Of a DNA stretch of 11,813 nucleotides, positions 1 through 7,415 are shown piece after piece. The DNA comes from Bacillota bacterium. Its GTDB lineage: Bacteria > Bacillota_E > RBS10-35 > JAJYVN01. The position numbers were made by a program, and so were the translations under genes. A model generated the notes under the pieces. It saw only the letters and a list, made by a program, of their open reading frames with translations. It was not told where the DNA came from and ran no database searches. Every line of letters begins with the position of its first letter. The stretch's first letter is position 1. The stretch covers positions 1-11,813 of the forward strand of contig JAJZWQ010000102.1 in the NCBI GenBank assembly GCA_021846605.1, written 5' to 3'.

Positions 1-225
1 CTCATGCGCAACCTGCACCTGCTCCCACCCGCCCCCAGCGGTTAACCACAGGACAGACTGCCCGCAACCCGTTCTCGCCCAAGGGATCCGACCCACAAGA
101 CTCGAATAACTAGGAAACTGCCGCTAGCGTGGAAGTTGACGACCCGATGCCCGTCCTTAGCCGTCCGCCACCTGGCCGCCTGGTTCACTTCCGCCGCTGC
201 GGCGGTGGGGTGCTGCGGTGAGAAG

Positions 226-359
226 GACTTTATTGTTCGCGGAACGACATCGCCGGGGGGACACTCGCAGCCCGTGAACAACTTGCATTGGCCTATGGCT
301 GATCGCACCATACGGCATTTGTAGCCCGTCGAGCATGTGGCAGCGAACGACTTTATTGT
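226..359. repeat. Two direct copies of GACTTTATTGT, 123 bases apart
   Basis: GACTTTATTGT occurs at 226-236 and again at 349-359, each preceded by GAAG or GAAC, so the shared core is GAA[G/C]GACTTTATTGT. The copies stand out because they are AT-rich in a very GC-rich surrounding. They could be operator half-sites, ends of a degenerate element, or chance. No function can be assigned from sequence. Confidence 0.4.
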
Positions 360-569
360 CGGTCCACACCGCCGCCCGCGGTGAAGGCGGTTTCGCCCTG
401 GGCACCTGGCGGGATCGGGCCCCTGCCCGCACCCGTGCGGGGCTTCGCGCTCTGGTCGCGCCCAGGGGCCGTCGATCCGGTCGGTTCCGCATCTGGAGCG
501 TGTGGCGGCGGGGTGGAGGTGGAATCTGGGTCTCCCGCCGCCGCTTGGGGGTCGCCTGCCTTCGCCGGT

Positions 570-584
570 GGGGCCGCGGGCCCC
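570..584 (-). terminator. GC-rich hairpin after the lipoprotein gene
   Basis: GGGGCC (570-575) and GGCCCC (579-584) form a six-pair stem around the three-base loop GCG, about 40 bases past the stop codon of the lipoprotein gene on the minus strand. No T tract follows, so it is at best a weak intrinsic terminator or an RNA-stabilising hairpin. Confidence 0.25.
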
Positions 585-623
585 CGGCCGGCCGCCGGTC
601 GTCACCATTCGCAGGACGGACGG

Positions 624-1250
624 CTAGCGGACCGTCATCGTGCCCTTCATCCAGCCGCTCGTGGACATGGGTCCGCCCCAACCGCCGGTTCCCGTGCCGC
701 AGGCCGCCATGCACTGCCAGCCGTGCGTGCCCGGGGCGCCGCTGTCGAACCGGACCCGGACGACGCTGAGCGGCGGGATGGGGATGTTCAAGCCGGTGTC
801 GGCCATGGTGATGGTGTGCGAGACGTTCTTGGGGTCTATGGCGTGGACCGTCTGCTGCTTGGCGCTTGGGAGCTGGTTCACCAAGGGCGCGACGGTCATG
901 GTGCCGCCGACGGTGCCCTTGACCTTCTCATAACCGGCTGGAACGGTTGCGGGGCCGTCGTCGAAGCAGCGGATCTCGCACTCGATGGTGGTGTGTGCCG
1001 GTACGGTGAAGTCGGCCGGCGCCATTTGCGGGAACCCTTTCTTGCCGAGCATCTTTCCGGTGAGAATCGTCAGATACAACCAGGAGCTGCCCCCGCTTGG
1101 TGTCGCCGTGCCGCCGCTGCCTCCAGTCGTTGCGGCGGAAGCGTGCGGCGCGGATGCGGCCCCGCAGGCGGAAAGCAGGGCGGTGGCGGCCAGTGCGCTT
1201 CCGCCCACCAGGAGCCGGCGACGTGTCGCGTGTCCACCCGCATCGTCCAT
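624..1250 (-). CDS. Tat-type lipoprotein with cupredoxin/CuA-like domain
   Basis: A 208-residue protein predicted to be exported and lipid-anchored, probably acting in electron transfer or copper binding at the outer face of the membrane. Residues 10-29 (RRRLLVGG...LLSAC) combine a twin-arginine-like motif, a hydrophobic stretch and a lipobox with Cys29. A Gly/Ser/Thr linker to about residue 56 leads to a beta-rich domain. The C-terminus (WQCMAACG at 178-185, then GWGGPMSTSGWM at 190-201) resembles the copper-loop region of cupredoxins and COX subunit II. His145, Cys180, Cys184 and Met195 are candidate ligands. The usual His following the Cys is missing, so the type of site is uncertain. The start is ATG at 1250, behind AGGGAGGT about seven bases upstream. 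It appears to stand alone: the nearest gene, mrp, is on the other strand about 725 bases away. Confidence 0.8.
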   Translation of the reverse strand: MDDAGGHATRRRLLVGGSALAATALLSACGAASAPHASAATTGGSGGTATPSGGSSWLYLTILTGKMLGKKGFPQMAPADFTVPAHTTIECEIRCFDDGPATVPAGYEKVKGTVGGTMTVAPLVNQLPSAKQQTVHAIDPKNVSHTITMADTGLNIPIPPLSVVRVRFDSGAPGTHGWQCMAACGTGTGGWGGPMSTSGWMKGTMTVR

Positions 1251-1296
1251 GGGTCAGACCTCCCTGGAGACCGTCTTACTGCTTTAGAGAAACCGC

Positions 1297-1308
1297 CCAT
1301 CATGATGG
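1297..1308. promoter_or_regulatory. Perfect 12-base palindrome upstream of the lipoprotein gene
   Basis: CCATCATGATGG is a perfect palindrome centred about 50 bases upstream of the lipoprotein start. That is a position where a dimeric regulator could overlap or flank a promoter. I cannot define the promoter itself with confidence, so the operator role is an inference. Confidence 0.3.
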
Positions 1309-1636
1309 CTCGGGCGCGCGGCGTCGGATAGGGTCGATGGTGCCGCGGCGTGCGGTGTGAGGGACGCAAGGCGTGGGGCCGATTGCCGGCGGCCGGGGAT
1401 TGTCCCCTGGCCGGAGATCAACGGTCCGAGGGCGTTGCGCATGGGGCGGATGGCGGTGCGCGGCGGGGCGATCGGCCTGCTCGACGCGGTCGATGCGGCG
1501 AGGGTCCGCGCTCTTGCCTGAGCCTACGCGGGTGCGCCCCACGAGCCTCCAGGGGGCGTCTGGTCCGGGGTGGGGTCCATTCGTCCCGAGGCGCACGGTC
1601 CTACGGCGCGGAGGGCCAACCGCCACCGCGATGGGG

Positions 1637-1668
1637 GGGGGCGTCGGTCGGGAGACGCCGACGCCCCC
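1637..1668. other. Eleven-pair perfect inverted repeat (hairpin)
   Basis: GGGGGCGTCGG (1637-1647) is followed, after a 10-base loop, by its exact reverse complement at 1658-1668. The predicted hairpin is very stable. There is no U tract on either side, and it does not follow a gene closely, so a terminator role is not clear. It could be part of a small RNA or an mRNA leader, or a protein-binding site. Confidence 0.45.
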
Positions 1669-1914
1669 TCCGCAGTCCGCCTGGGTCTTGCCCATATTCA
1701 AGGGGCACTGCCCGCCCGTCGAGGTTGTCGGCGGCACCCGGAGCGCGGCGCCGTGCGGAAACCGGCGGGCGACCCCGGCGAAGCGCGCGAGCGCTGCTTC
1801 GACCCGCCCCGGCCGGAACGGGTTGCGGCCACGCGAGCGCAGGGATGGACGGCGTGCGGCGGCTCGCGTCACCCGCCGCGGGTGTCCGTGACCACCGGCG
1901 GGGTGCGATGCGGG

Positions 1915-1922
1915 TATACAAT
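1915..1922 (+). promoter_or_regulatory. Possible -10 element for mrp (TATACAAT)
   Basis: TATACAAT lies about 54 bases upstream of the mrp start and shares ATACAAT with the much better promoter of the fluoride operon at 7439-7445. No good -35 hexamer sits at 16-18 bases; GTGACC at 1888-1893 is too far away. The promoter call is therefore tentative. Confidence 0.35.
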
Positions 1923-1975
1923 GGCGGCTGTGCGGCTGCCGGCGGCGGACGCACGTGTGCGAGGGAGGCGAATCG

Positions 1976-3070
1976 ATGGATGCGACGACACTGAAGCGGG
2001 ACGTCATCCGCGCCCTGTCGCGTTGCCAACTCTCCGGTTGCGAGGGCGGTCCGCTGAAGTCGGGTCTGGTGCTGGATGTCTTGGTCTCTGGTCAGGACGG
2101 CGCCGTCGCGGTCCTGTTGGTCGACCGGATCGGCGGCCCGAAGGGGGCCCCGGTGCCCGCCGCCTGGGAGGAGATCATCCAGGCGACGGTCGCCGCGGTG
2201 CCGGGCATCGGTCCGGTTACGGTGGAGCAGCGCCCGGCCGGATCGGTACCGCCGTCCGTCTCCGCCCACGCGGCGAGCCAGCGTCCGGTGGTGGACGTCG
2301 GCACGGCGCGGGTGATCGCCGTGGTCAGCGGCAAGGGCGGGGTCGGCAAGTCGACGGTCACCGCGAACTTGGCGGCGGCGCTCGTCGATCTCGGATACAA
2401 GGTGGGCGCCGTGGATGCGGATATCTATGGCTTCAGCCTGCCTACCCTCCTGGGTGCGAGCGCCGCCCCCGGCCTCACGCCGGACAAGCGCTGGATTCCG
2501 GCCCCGGCGTCCGGCGTGGCCCTGCTGTCGATGGACTTTTTCGCCGGTCCCACGGGCGAGGCGGTGATCTGGCGTGGGCCGATGCTGGGCAAGGCCCTGA
2601 AGGACTTCCTGGTACGACCGCTGTGGGGTGATCTGGACTTCCTCGTTCTTGACCTGCCGCCGGGGACCGGGGACGTTGCGTTGGATGTCCACGAGATGCT
2701 GCCGACCTGCCAGGAGATCGTCGTGACCACGCCCGACCCCCTGGCCGCCCGCGTGGCGATCCGCGCCGGCCTGATGGCGCAAAAGACCGACCACACGGTG
2801 CTGGGTGTCGTGGAGAACATGACCAGTCTGCGCTGCCCGCATGGGGAGGAACTGCGCCCGTTTGGGGAGGGCGGCGGAGACCTCGTCGCGCGCGGGCTGG
2901 GGGTGCCGGTGCTCAGCCGCGTGCCGCTGGGTGGGGCGGTGCGCCCGGGCACCGGGCTCTACACCCCGGACAGCGAGCCGGGGCGGGCGTTGCGCGCCCT
3001 GGCCGAGGCGGTGGCCGCGCTGCCGGCGCCGCAGGCGTCAGCGTCCGCCGCGGCGCCCACGCCCTGCTGA
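1976..3070 (+). CDS. mrp: Mrp/ApbC-family P-loop ATPase (iron-sulfur carrier type)
   Basis: A 364-residue cytoplasmic protein of the Mrp/ApbC/NBP35 family. Members bind ATP and usually carry and deliver Fe-S clusters. The N-terminal 90 residues are a diverged partner domain in the position of the usual MIP18/DUF59 domain. The ATPase core follows: deviant Walker A SGKGGVGKST (118-127), DADIYG (147-152), the Walker B-like segment LDLPPGTGD, and ENM before the metal site. The site that is normally CPxC(G) reads C287-P-H-G290, so the second cysteine is gone. FGEGGG and VPLGGAVRPG follow as in the family. The start is ATG at 1976 behind GGGAGG (1963-1968); the in-frame GTG at 1955 would place that site inside the gene. 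It is a single-gene unit, convergent with the nitroreductase. Confidence 0.92.
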   Translation: MDATTLKRDVIRALSRCQLSGCEGGPLKSGLVLDVLVSGQDGAVAVLLVDRIGGPKGAPVPAAWEEIIQATVAAVPGIGPVTVEQRPAGSVPPSVSAHAASQRPVVDVGTARVIAVVSGKGGVGKSTVTANLAAALVDLGYKVGAVDADIYGFSLPTLLGASAAPGLTPDKRWIPAPASGVALLSMDFFAGPTGEAVIWRGPMLGKALKDFLVRPLWGDLDFLVLDLPPGTGDVALDVHEMLPTCQEIVVTTPDPLAARVAIRAGLMAQKTDHTVLGVVENMTSLRCPHGEELRPFGEGGGDLVARGLGVPVLSRVPLGGAVRPGTGLYTPDSEPGRALRALAEAVAALPAPQASASAAAPTPC

Positions 3071-3086
3071 TGCGTCCCGCCGGAAT

Positions 3087-3148
3087 CCCGGGTGCACTGG
3101 AGTCTGCGCGCCGGCACGCCGGTCGCCGTGGATCCGGGGGCACCCGGG
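3087..3148. terminator. Inverted repeat between convergent genes, possible bidirectional terminator
   Basis: CCCGGGTGC (3087-3095) pairs perfectly with GCACCCGGG (3140-3148). The 44-base loop between them contains a smaller CCGG/CCGG hairpin. It sits in the 135-base gap between the convergent mrp and nitroreductase genes, where a shared terminator would be expected. There is no T tract, so the role rests only on position and structure. Confidence 0.3.
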
Positions 3149-3205
3149 GTTGCCGGGGGCGGCGCAGGCCGGCCAGGTTACCGTCGGCGTCCGAAGCCTC
3201 AAGCA

Positions 3206-3790
3206 TCAGGAGAGCCAGGTGGTGCGGTCCGCGGCGGCCTGGGGCGCCGGACGTGGCGGCACTTGCGCGGCAATGCCCAGGGGGCACAGCACCACCAGGC
3301 GCTCACCCGTCTCGATGCCCAGCAGCCGCAGCGTCTGGTCATCCCGCGTCACGGTCCCGGTGTTCCAGCGGCCGGCGATGCCGCGGGCCCAGAGGGCGAG
3401 CAGCGCGTGATCGGCCGCCAGGGCACAGGCCGCGTAGTCTTCTTCCGCGACGAACCGGTCTGCGGCCACGCGCTGCACCACCACGAGCAGGACGGCCGCG
3501 TTGTTCATCTCGGCGCGGGCGCGCTCCCCGACGGCGATGGCCTCCGGGCTTTCGGGTCGGGGATGGGCCGCCTGTTTCAGTTGGCCGGCGCGGTCGGCGA
3601 GTTGCCGCTGGGTGTCACCCCGCGCGACGATGAAGCGCCACGGTTCGGTGCGGCGGTGGTTGGGCGCCCAGACGGCGGCCTCCAGCGCCGCGCGCAGATC
3701 GTCGTCCGCTATGGGCGTATCGCCGAAGACGCGCACGGAACGGCGTTCGGTCAGCAGATGGTCGATGGTGTCTACCGGTATGGCTTGAAT
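3206..3790 (-). CDS. Nitroreductase-family FMN oxidoreductase, apparent ATT start
   Basis: A protein of about 194 residues from the flavin-dependent nitroreductase family, whose members use NAD(P)H to reduce nitro groups, quinones or related acceptors in the cytoplasm. Family marks are the N-terminal FMN-binding segment LLTERRSVRVF, the WAPNHRRTEPWRF segment typical of the smaller YdjA-like members, and a late VLCPLGIA strand. The natural substrate is unknown. The first ATG/GTG in frame is the GTG at 3736, which falls inside RRSVRVF and would delete conserved sequence. Upstream in frame the protein continues as IQAIPVDTIDHLLTERRS, beginning at an ATT (3790-3788) seven bases after GGGAGGG (3798-3804). 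I use that ATT as the start. A frameshift joining the ATG at 3797 is the alternative. It lies 87 bases after the second permease gene, on the same strand, so it may be the last gene of that operon. Confidence 0.8.
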   Translation of the reverse strand: MQAIPVDTIDHLLTERRSVRVFGDTPIADDDLRAALEAAVWAPNHRRTEPWRFIVARGDTQRQLADRAGQLKQAAHPRPESPEAIAVGERARAEMNNAAVLLVVVQRVAADRFVAEEDYAACALAADHALLALWARGIAGRWNTGTVTRDDQTLRLLGIETGERLVVLCPLGIAAQVPPRPAPQAAADRTTWLS

Positions 3791-3877
3791 GGGGCATCCC
3801 TCCCAGGGCGGCGGGCCGCCCCCACCTGTTTTCCCTTTCGGGTGCTCCCTTCCTGCGCCGCCGGTTCCGGCGCGGGT

Positions 3878-4690
3878 TCAGGACCCGGCGCCCTGGTACT
3901 GGGCGACCGCGCGCAGCCAGACCAGCCACGCCAGCCCGGCGCAGGTCAACCCGACCGGCAGCACAAAGAGCCCCGCGGCGGCGGGCAGGAAGGCGCCCCG
4001 GGTGGTTTCGTGCAGCAGCCAGGCCGCGGGGTAGAAGTTCATAAACGCAAAGGGCAGGATGAAGGTCATGGCGGCCTGCAGCGGCTTGGCGAAGATGTTC
4101 GCCGGATAGACGATGTAGCGCTCCTCCAGCACCATGGCCAGCCAGGAGAGTTCGCCGGTATCCACCAACCAAAAGCCGGTGGCGGCCACCAACAACTCGA
4201 CCGCGAAGGCGATCAGTGCCCCCCCGACGATGGTCAGCAGCAGCACGGCCACGTGTGGCGCGGTCCACCGCAAATGCACCATGGCGGCGGTCAGCCCAAA
4301 AAAGAGGATGCCCACGACCAAGTCGTGGCCGGGTTGGGGGTCGGGGATCGCCAGGGCCTGCAGCAGCGGCGGTTTGGGACGCAGCAGGAAGCGGTCGAAC
4401 GTGCCTTGGCGGATGTGCGTCGGAACCTGCTTCACCGGACGGAACAGCAGCAGGTATACGCCGTGGGACAACAGTCGGAGCGCAAACAGGAAGAGCAGGG
4501 CGGGAAGCGGCCAGCCGCCCAGGCGGTGGAAGCGGCTCAGCAGCACGTAGATGGTACCGACGCCCACAAGCTGATACAGCAGGGTGTAGGCGGTGCCCAC
4601 CGCGAAGTCGTACGGATACTGCGCAAAGGCCCGCACATTGAGCCACCAGGCCCGGGCGAAGTAGCGCAGGAGCGACGCCAAGGCGGTCAC
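3878..4690 (-). CDS. ABC-2-type exporter permease (COG3694-like)
   Basis: A 270-residue integral membrane protein, the second permease of an uncharacterised ABC exporter. It has about six hydrophobic segments, starting near residues 29-51. It carries the signature HIRQGTFDRFLLRP (92-105), a cytoplasmic loop shared with the partner permease, and ends in a VAQYQGAGS tail like the alternating tail (RYQ/E-x-x-G) common in this family. The substrate is unknown. The GTG start at 4690 overlaps the TGA of the upstream permease gene in a GTGA four-base overlap, so the two are very likely translationally coupled and form a heterodimer. A much longer open frame covers it in the same phase, but its upstream part is only a shadow of the other permease. 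Confidence 0.87.
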   Translation of the reverse strand: MTALASLLRYFARAWWLNVRAFAQYPYDFAVGTAYTLLYQLVGVGTIYVLLSRFHRLGGWPLPALLFLFALRLLSHGVYLLLFRPVKQVPTHIRQGTFDRFLLRPKPPLLQALAIPDPQPGHDLVVGILFFGLTAAMVHLRWTAPHVAVLLLTIVGGALIAFAVELLVAATGFWLVDTGELSWLAMVLEERYIVYPANIFAKPLQAAMTFILPFAFMNFYPAAWLLHETTRGAFLPAAAGLFVLPVGLTCAGLAWLVWLRAVAQYQGAGS

Positions 4691-5526
4691 CCCCCCTGGA
4701 TGACCAGTTTGCGGACGGCGCGCGACCAGACCCAGGCGGCGGTCAGACCGACGCCCGCCGTCCAGACGGCCTGGCGCGCGAGGGCCTGCCAACCGGCGGT
4801 GCCCCCCAGGTGTCCCAGGTAGAACAGGATGGGCAGGTTGATCAGGCCCTGGAAGGGCAGAAACGCCGCCACGGCACCCAGGACACCCGGAAAGAAGGCC
4901 AGCGGCAGCGTCGAGCCAGATAGGAACTGAATCACAAACAGGCTGCCGCCGATCAGGCCGCGGCCTTCCAGGGTCCAAAAGCAGAGGCTTCCCAGCAGCA
5001 GCATCAGCACCCGCACCAGCACCGCCGCCAGGATGACCGCCAGCACGAATTGGAACGCCTGCGGGGCGGCGGGCGGCAGCGGCCGCAGCAGGGGCACGCC
5101 CACCAGCCCGATCAGCGCCAGCATGGGAAGGGCGAAGACCTTGTTGCCGAAGTCCTGTGCCAACAGGGCCACCGGTACGGGCACCGGGCGGAGGAATTCC
5201 ATGGCGATGGTGCCCTCGCGGATTCCCTCCCGCAGGGTCCACGTCACGTTGGAGCCGGTCAGCAACTGGATGGCCAGCGACACGAGGGTGTAGGTGAACA
5301 GGGCCCGGAGGCTCATGCCGTCCACCACGAGGCCGGGCCGACCCTGATACAGCGCCAACCACAGTGAGAGCGGCACACCGAGGTTGAAGGCCAGGGCGAT
5401 GAAATCCAAGACCAGCGCCGAGCGGTAGGCCCCGAACGACGCCAGTCCCAAACGGAAGCTGCCCGCCACGGCGCGCAGCCAAGTCCTGGGCCCGGTACGG
5501 CGCAACGGCACGGCCGCGTGTGGCAC
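4687..5526 (-). CDS. ABC-2-type exporter permease (COG4587-like)
   Basis: A 279-residue integral membrane protein, the first permease of the ABC exporter. It has about six membrane segments, the first near residues 38-60. The loop GIREGTIAMEFLRPV (101-115) matches the equivalent loop in the partner permease (I-R-x-G-T, then L-R-P). It ends KLVIQGG. The GTG at 5526 is chosen because it follows a GAGGGGG site and lies just after the ATPase stop codon, 35 bases away. The open frame extends far upstream without similarity because it shadows the ATPase gene. Order and overlap indicate one operon: ATPase, permease, permease. Such trios are common in Bacillota and Actinomycetota and have no established substrate. 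Confidence 0.87.
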   Translation of the reverse strand: MPHAAVPLRRTGPRTWLRAVAGSFRLGLASFGAYRSALVLDFIALAFNLGVPLSLWLALYQGRPGLVVDGMSLRALFTYTLVSLAIQLLTGSNVTWTLREGIREGTIAMEFLRPVPVPVALLAQDFGNKVFALPMLALIGLVGVPLLRPLPPAAPQAFQFVLAVILAAVLVRVLMLLLGSLCFWTLEGRGLIGGSLFVIQFLSGSTLPLAFFPGVLGAVAAFLPFQGLINLPILFYLGHLGGTAGWQALARQAVWTAGVGLTAAWVWSRAVRKLVIQGG

Positions 5527-5561
5527 ATCCGGGCCCCCTCTTGGCCGCCCGCCGGGCCGGT

Positions 5562-6566
5562 TCAGCGGCTGGCGGGCACGGTGGGTAGCGGCGGCGTCCG
5601 CGTCTGGTACACGCGCCGCACGCTGTCTTCCAGCGCCGGCTCTTCCAGGGCGAAGTCGGCCACGGCATGGCGGGAAAGGAGCTCGCCCATCAATGCGGGG
5701 GCATCGACCCCTTCCTCCAGGGGGATGCGCACCCGGTTTTCCTCCTGCGCGCAGGCCACACCGGCGCCGAGACGGACCGGCTCGGCGTGGCGCAGCGTCA
5801 CCACCAACACCCGCGGGCCACCGTAGCGGCGGCGGAAGCTGGCCTGCGAGCCGTCGTAGACGACGCGTCCGCCGTCGACCACGAGGATCCGGTCGCACAG
5901 CGCCTCCACATCGGCAAGGTCATGGCTGGTCAAAAAGACCGTCACGCCGAGGTTGCGGTGCGCGTCTTGCAGCATGCGGCGCAGTTGGTCTTTGGCGACC
6001 AGGTCGAGTCCGATCGTCGGCTCGTCCAGAAAGAGGATGCGCGGTCGGTGGATCAGGCTGGCCGCCAGGTCGCCGCGCATCCGCTGTCCCAGGGAGAGCT
6101 GGCGGACCGGCACGCGCAGGAACGGTTCCAGGTCGAGCGCCGCGGTGAGTTCGGCCAGAGAGCGCCGGAAGGCGTCGGGCGGAAGGTCATAGACATACTG
6201 GAGGAAGTCGAGGCTGTCGGCCAACGGCAGGTCCCACTGCAACTGGCTGCGCTGGCCGAAGACCACCCCGATGCCGCGCACGTACGCCAGGCGGTCCTTC
6301 CAAGGGACCAAGCCGCCGACCCGGACGCTCCCCGATGTGGGAACCAGGATGCCCGTCAGGCACTTGACGGTGGTCGACTTGCCGGCACCGTTGGGGCCGA
6401 TGTAGCCGACGGCCTCACCCGCTTCAATGGTGAAACCGACATCCGTCAGGGCCGCGGTCTCCTCGTAGGAGCGCGTCGTGATCCAGCGCAGGCCCGCCAA
6501 CGAACCCTTCGGGCGCACGCGCCGGCGGAAGGTCTTGGTGAGGTGCGCGACCTCGATGAACGCCAC
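5562..6566 (-). CDS. ABC exporter ATP-binding protein (COG4586-like)
   Basis: A 334-residue ATPase powering the two permeases encoded downstream. Motifs in order: Walker A GPNGAGKST (57-65), Q-loop region VFGQRSQLQWDLP (102-114), signature LSLGQRMR (157-164), Walker B ILFLDEPT (177-184) and the switch histidine in TSHD (213-216). The LSLGQRMR signature in place of LSGGQ, and the VFGQRSQL segment, are typical of the COG4586 subgroup that pairs with COG4587 and COG3694 permeases. The last 100 residues are a C-terminal extension of unknown role. The start is GTG at 6566, with GGGAGGGG six bases upstream. It is the first gene of its operon. No clear promoter is seen upstream, and no substrate can be inferred from the neighbours. 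Confidence 0.93.
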   Translation of the reverse strand: MAFIEVAHLTKTFRRRVRPKGSLAGLRWITTRSYEETAALTDVGFTIEAGEAVGYIGPNGAGKSTTVKCLTGILVPTSGSVRVGGLVPWKDRLAYVRGIGVVFGQRSQLQWDLPLADSLDFLQYVYDLPPDAFRRSLAELTAALDLEPFLRVPVRQLSLGQRMRGDLAASLIHRPRILFLDEPTIGLDLVAKDQLRRMLQDAHRNLGVTVFLTSHDLADVEALCDRILVVDGGRVVYDGSQASFRRRYGGPRVLVVTLRHAEPVRLGAGVACAQEENRVRIPLEEGVDAPALMGELLSRHAVADFALEEPALEDSVRRVYQTRTPPLPTVPASR

Positions 6567-7415
6567 GGGGAACCCCTCCCCGGGGGACCGACGGTATCCG
6601 GCGGTTCGTCGCGCTGCGCCCTGAGCCCTGTTGCGCCGGCGCGGACGGGAGGGCGCCGGGCGCGTCGCGGGCCCGGCGCGGCGGGGGCCTGCCGACGCGA
6701 CGGCGGGACGAGCGTGGGGATCGCACGGGCGGAAGTTCGATCCCTGGCGCCCGCCGTGATCCCGCTCCGAGTTGGGCGCTTCGCATGCCGCGCCCGTGTC
6801 CCATGCCGAAGGTGGCGATGGCGAACGGCTGCGCTCGGCAGGGCAGGTGGCAAAGCTCCTCCGGGGCTCCGTCCACCGGATGCGACGCGATGCGGTGGGG
6901 GCGTGGCTTCGCAGGCGCCCTGTTGACGGCCGTCACGGACCCGCGCGCTGCTCTTGCGCGGGCGAAGTCGGCGCCCCGCACCCCAGGCGCCAGCGGTCCA
7001 ACGGGATGCCGCCAGGCCATCAGCCCCGCGTCCAGGTGGTGCTCCCAGGCGGCAGCTGCCAACGGTCCGGCCCCATCGTGGCGGTGAGGCTGCCGCTGCG
7101 CCGGAGTGTGAGCCCTCCGGAGTTACGGATGGAGGCCTGAACGGGATATGCGCCCGGGGAGTTGCGGCAGGGCGATGGATTTCCAGCGGCGGGCGCCATC
7201 TGGAGAAACGAGCCGGGCTCGCCGACACAGACGCCGACCCGCGGTCCCGGGTGGCCTGCCGCCACCACCCAAACGGGTCACGGTGTGGGCTGCCGGGCCG
7301 AAGTGGCCCTCCTTTGGCATGGCACCTGGGGGCCGCCAGTCGACGCGGCGGGGGCGCCCGTGCCAGAAGGTTCGATCCGTGTATCCACCGGCCGGCGGTG
7401 TTGATATGGCAGGCA
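6567..7415. other. About 850 bases with no recognised gene, between divergent operons
   Basis: This gap separates the ABC exporter operon (minus) from the fluoride operon (plus). Frames here, such as 6772-7140 (+) and 6424-7062 (-), encode Arg/Gly/Pro/Ala-rich sequence without domain similarity or good ribosome binding sites. Two T-arm-like strings (AAGTTCGATCC near 6734 and AAGGTTCGATCC near 7368) were checked and do not belong to foldable tRNAs. A decayed gene or a small RNA is possible but not demonstrable by eye. Confidence 0.5.

Larger units (their letters stand above)
1..623. other. Stretch with no recognised gene
   Basis: Open frames run through here on both strands, but their translations are dominated by Arg, Gly, Pro and Ala, they match no family I recognise, and none has a good ribosome binding site joined to a plausible protein. 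I read them as by-products of high GC. The stretch holds two copies of an AT-rich 11-mer (226-236 and 349-359), a small hairpin (CCGCC/GGCGG at 191-205) and a GC hairpin just after the lipoprotein stop codon (570-584). No tRNA or rRNA is visible. Confidence 0.6.
1251..1975. other. Long intergenic region between divergent lipoprotein and mrp genes
   Basis: About 725 bases lie between two divergent genes. The open frames here (for example minus-strand 1300-2007 and plus-strand 1350-1994) translate to Arg/Pro/Gly-rich sequence without recognisable domains. The region contains a perfect palindrome (1297-1308), an 11-pair hairpin (1637-1668) and a TATACAAT promoter element (1915-1922). A structured RNA is possible, but I recognise no known class. 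Confidence 0.5.

Noticed and set aside
42..608. 188-residue minus-strand open frame
   Set aside because: No family resemblance, noise-like composition, and no clear ribosome binding site.
1350..1440. Possible c-di-GMP (GEMM-I) riboswitch because of GGGACGCAAGGC
   Set aside because: Only the GGGACGCAA string fits. The preceding GGCAAACC-type segment and the receptor stem are missing, and no regulated gene follows closely.
1570..2631. 353-residue open frame on the plus strand overlapping mrp
   Set aside because: Its second half is an out-of-frame shadow of mrp, and its first half is low-complexity Arg/Gly/Ala-rich sequence.
3092..4822. 576-residue open frame on the plus strand
   Set aside because: It lies antisense to the nitroreductase and permease genes, which have clear family motifs. 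Its Gln/Gly/Arg/His-rich translation is a by-product of GC-rich codon bias.
6729..6760. tRNA-like T arm (AAGTTCGATCC)
   Set aside because: The flanking bases do not form a five-pair T stem, and no anticodon or D arm fits upstream.
7366..7390. Second tRNA-like T arm (AAGGTTCGATCC)
   Set aside because: The T stem does not pair beyond one base and no cloverleaf can be drawn.
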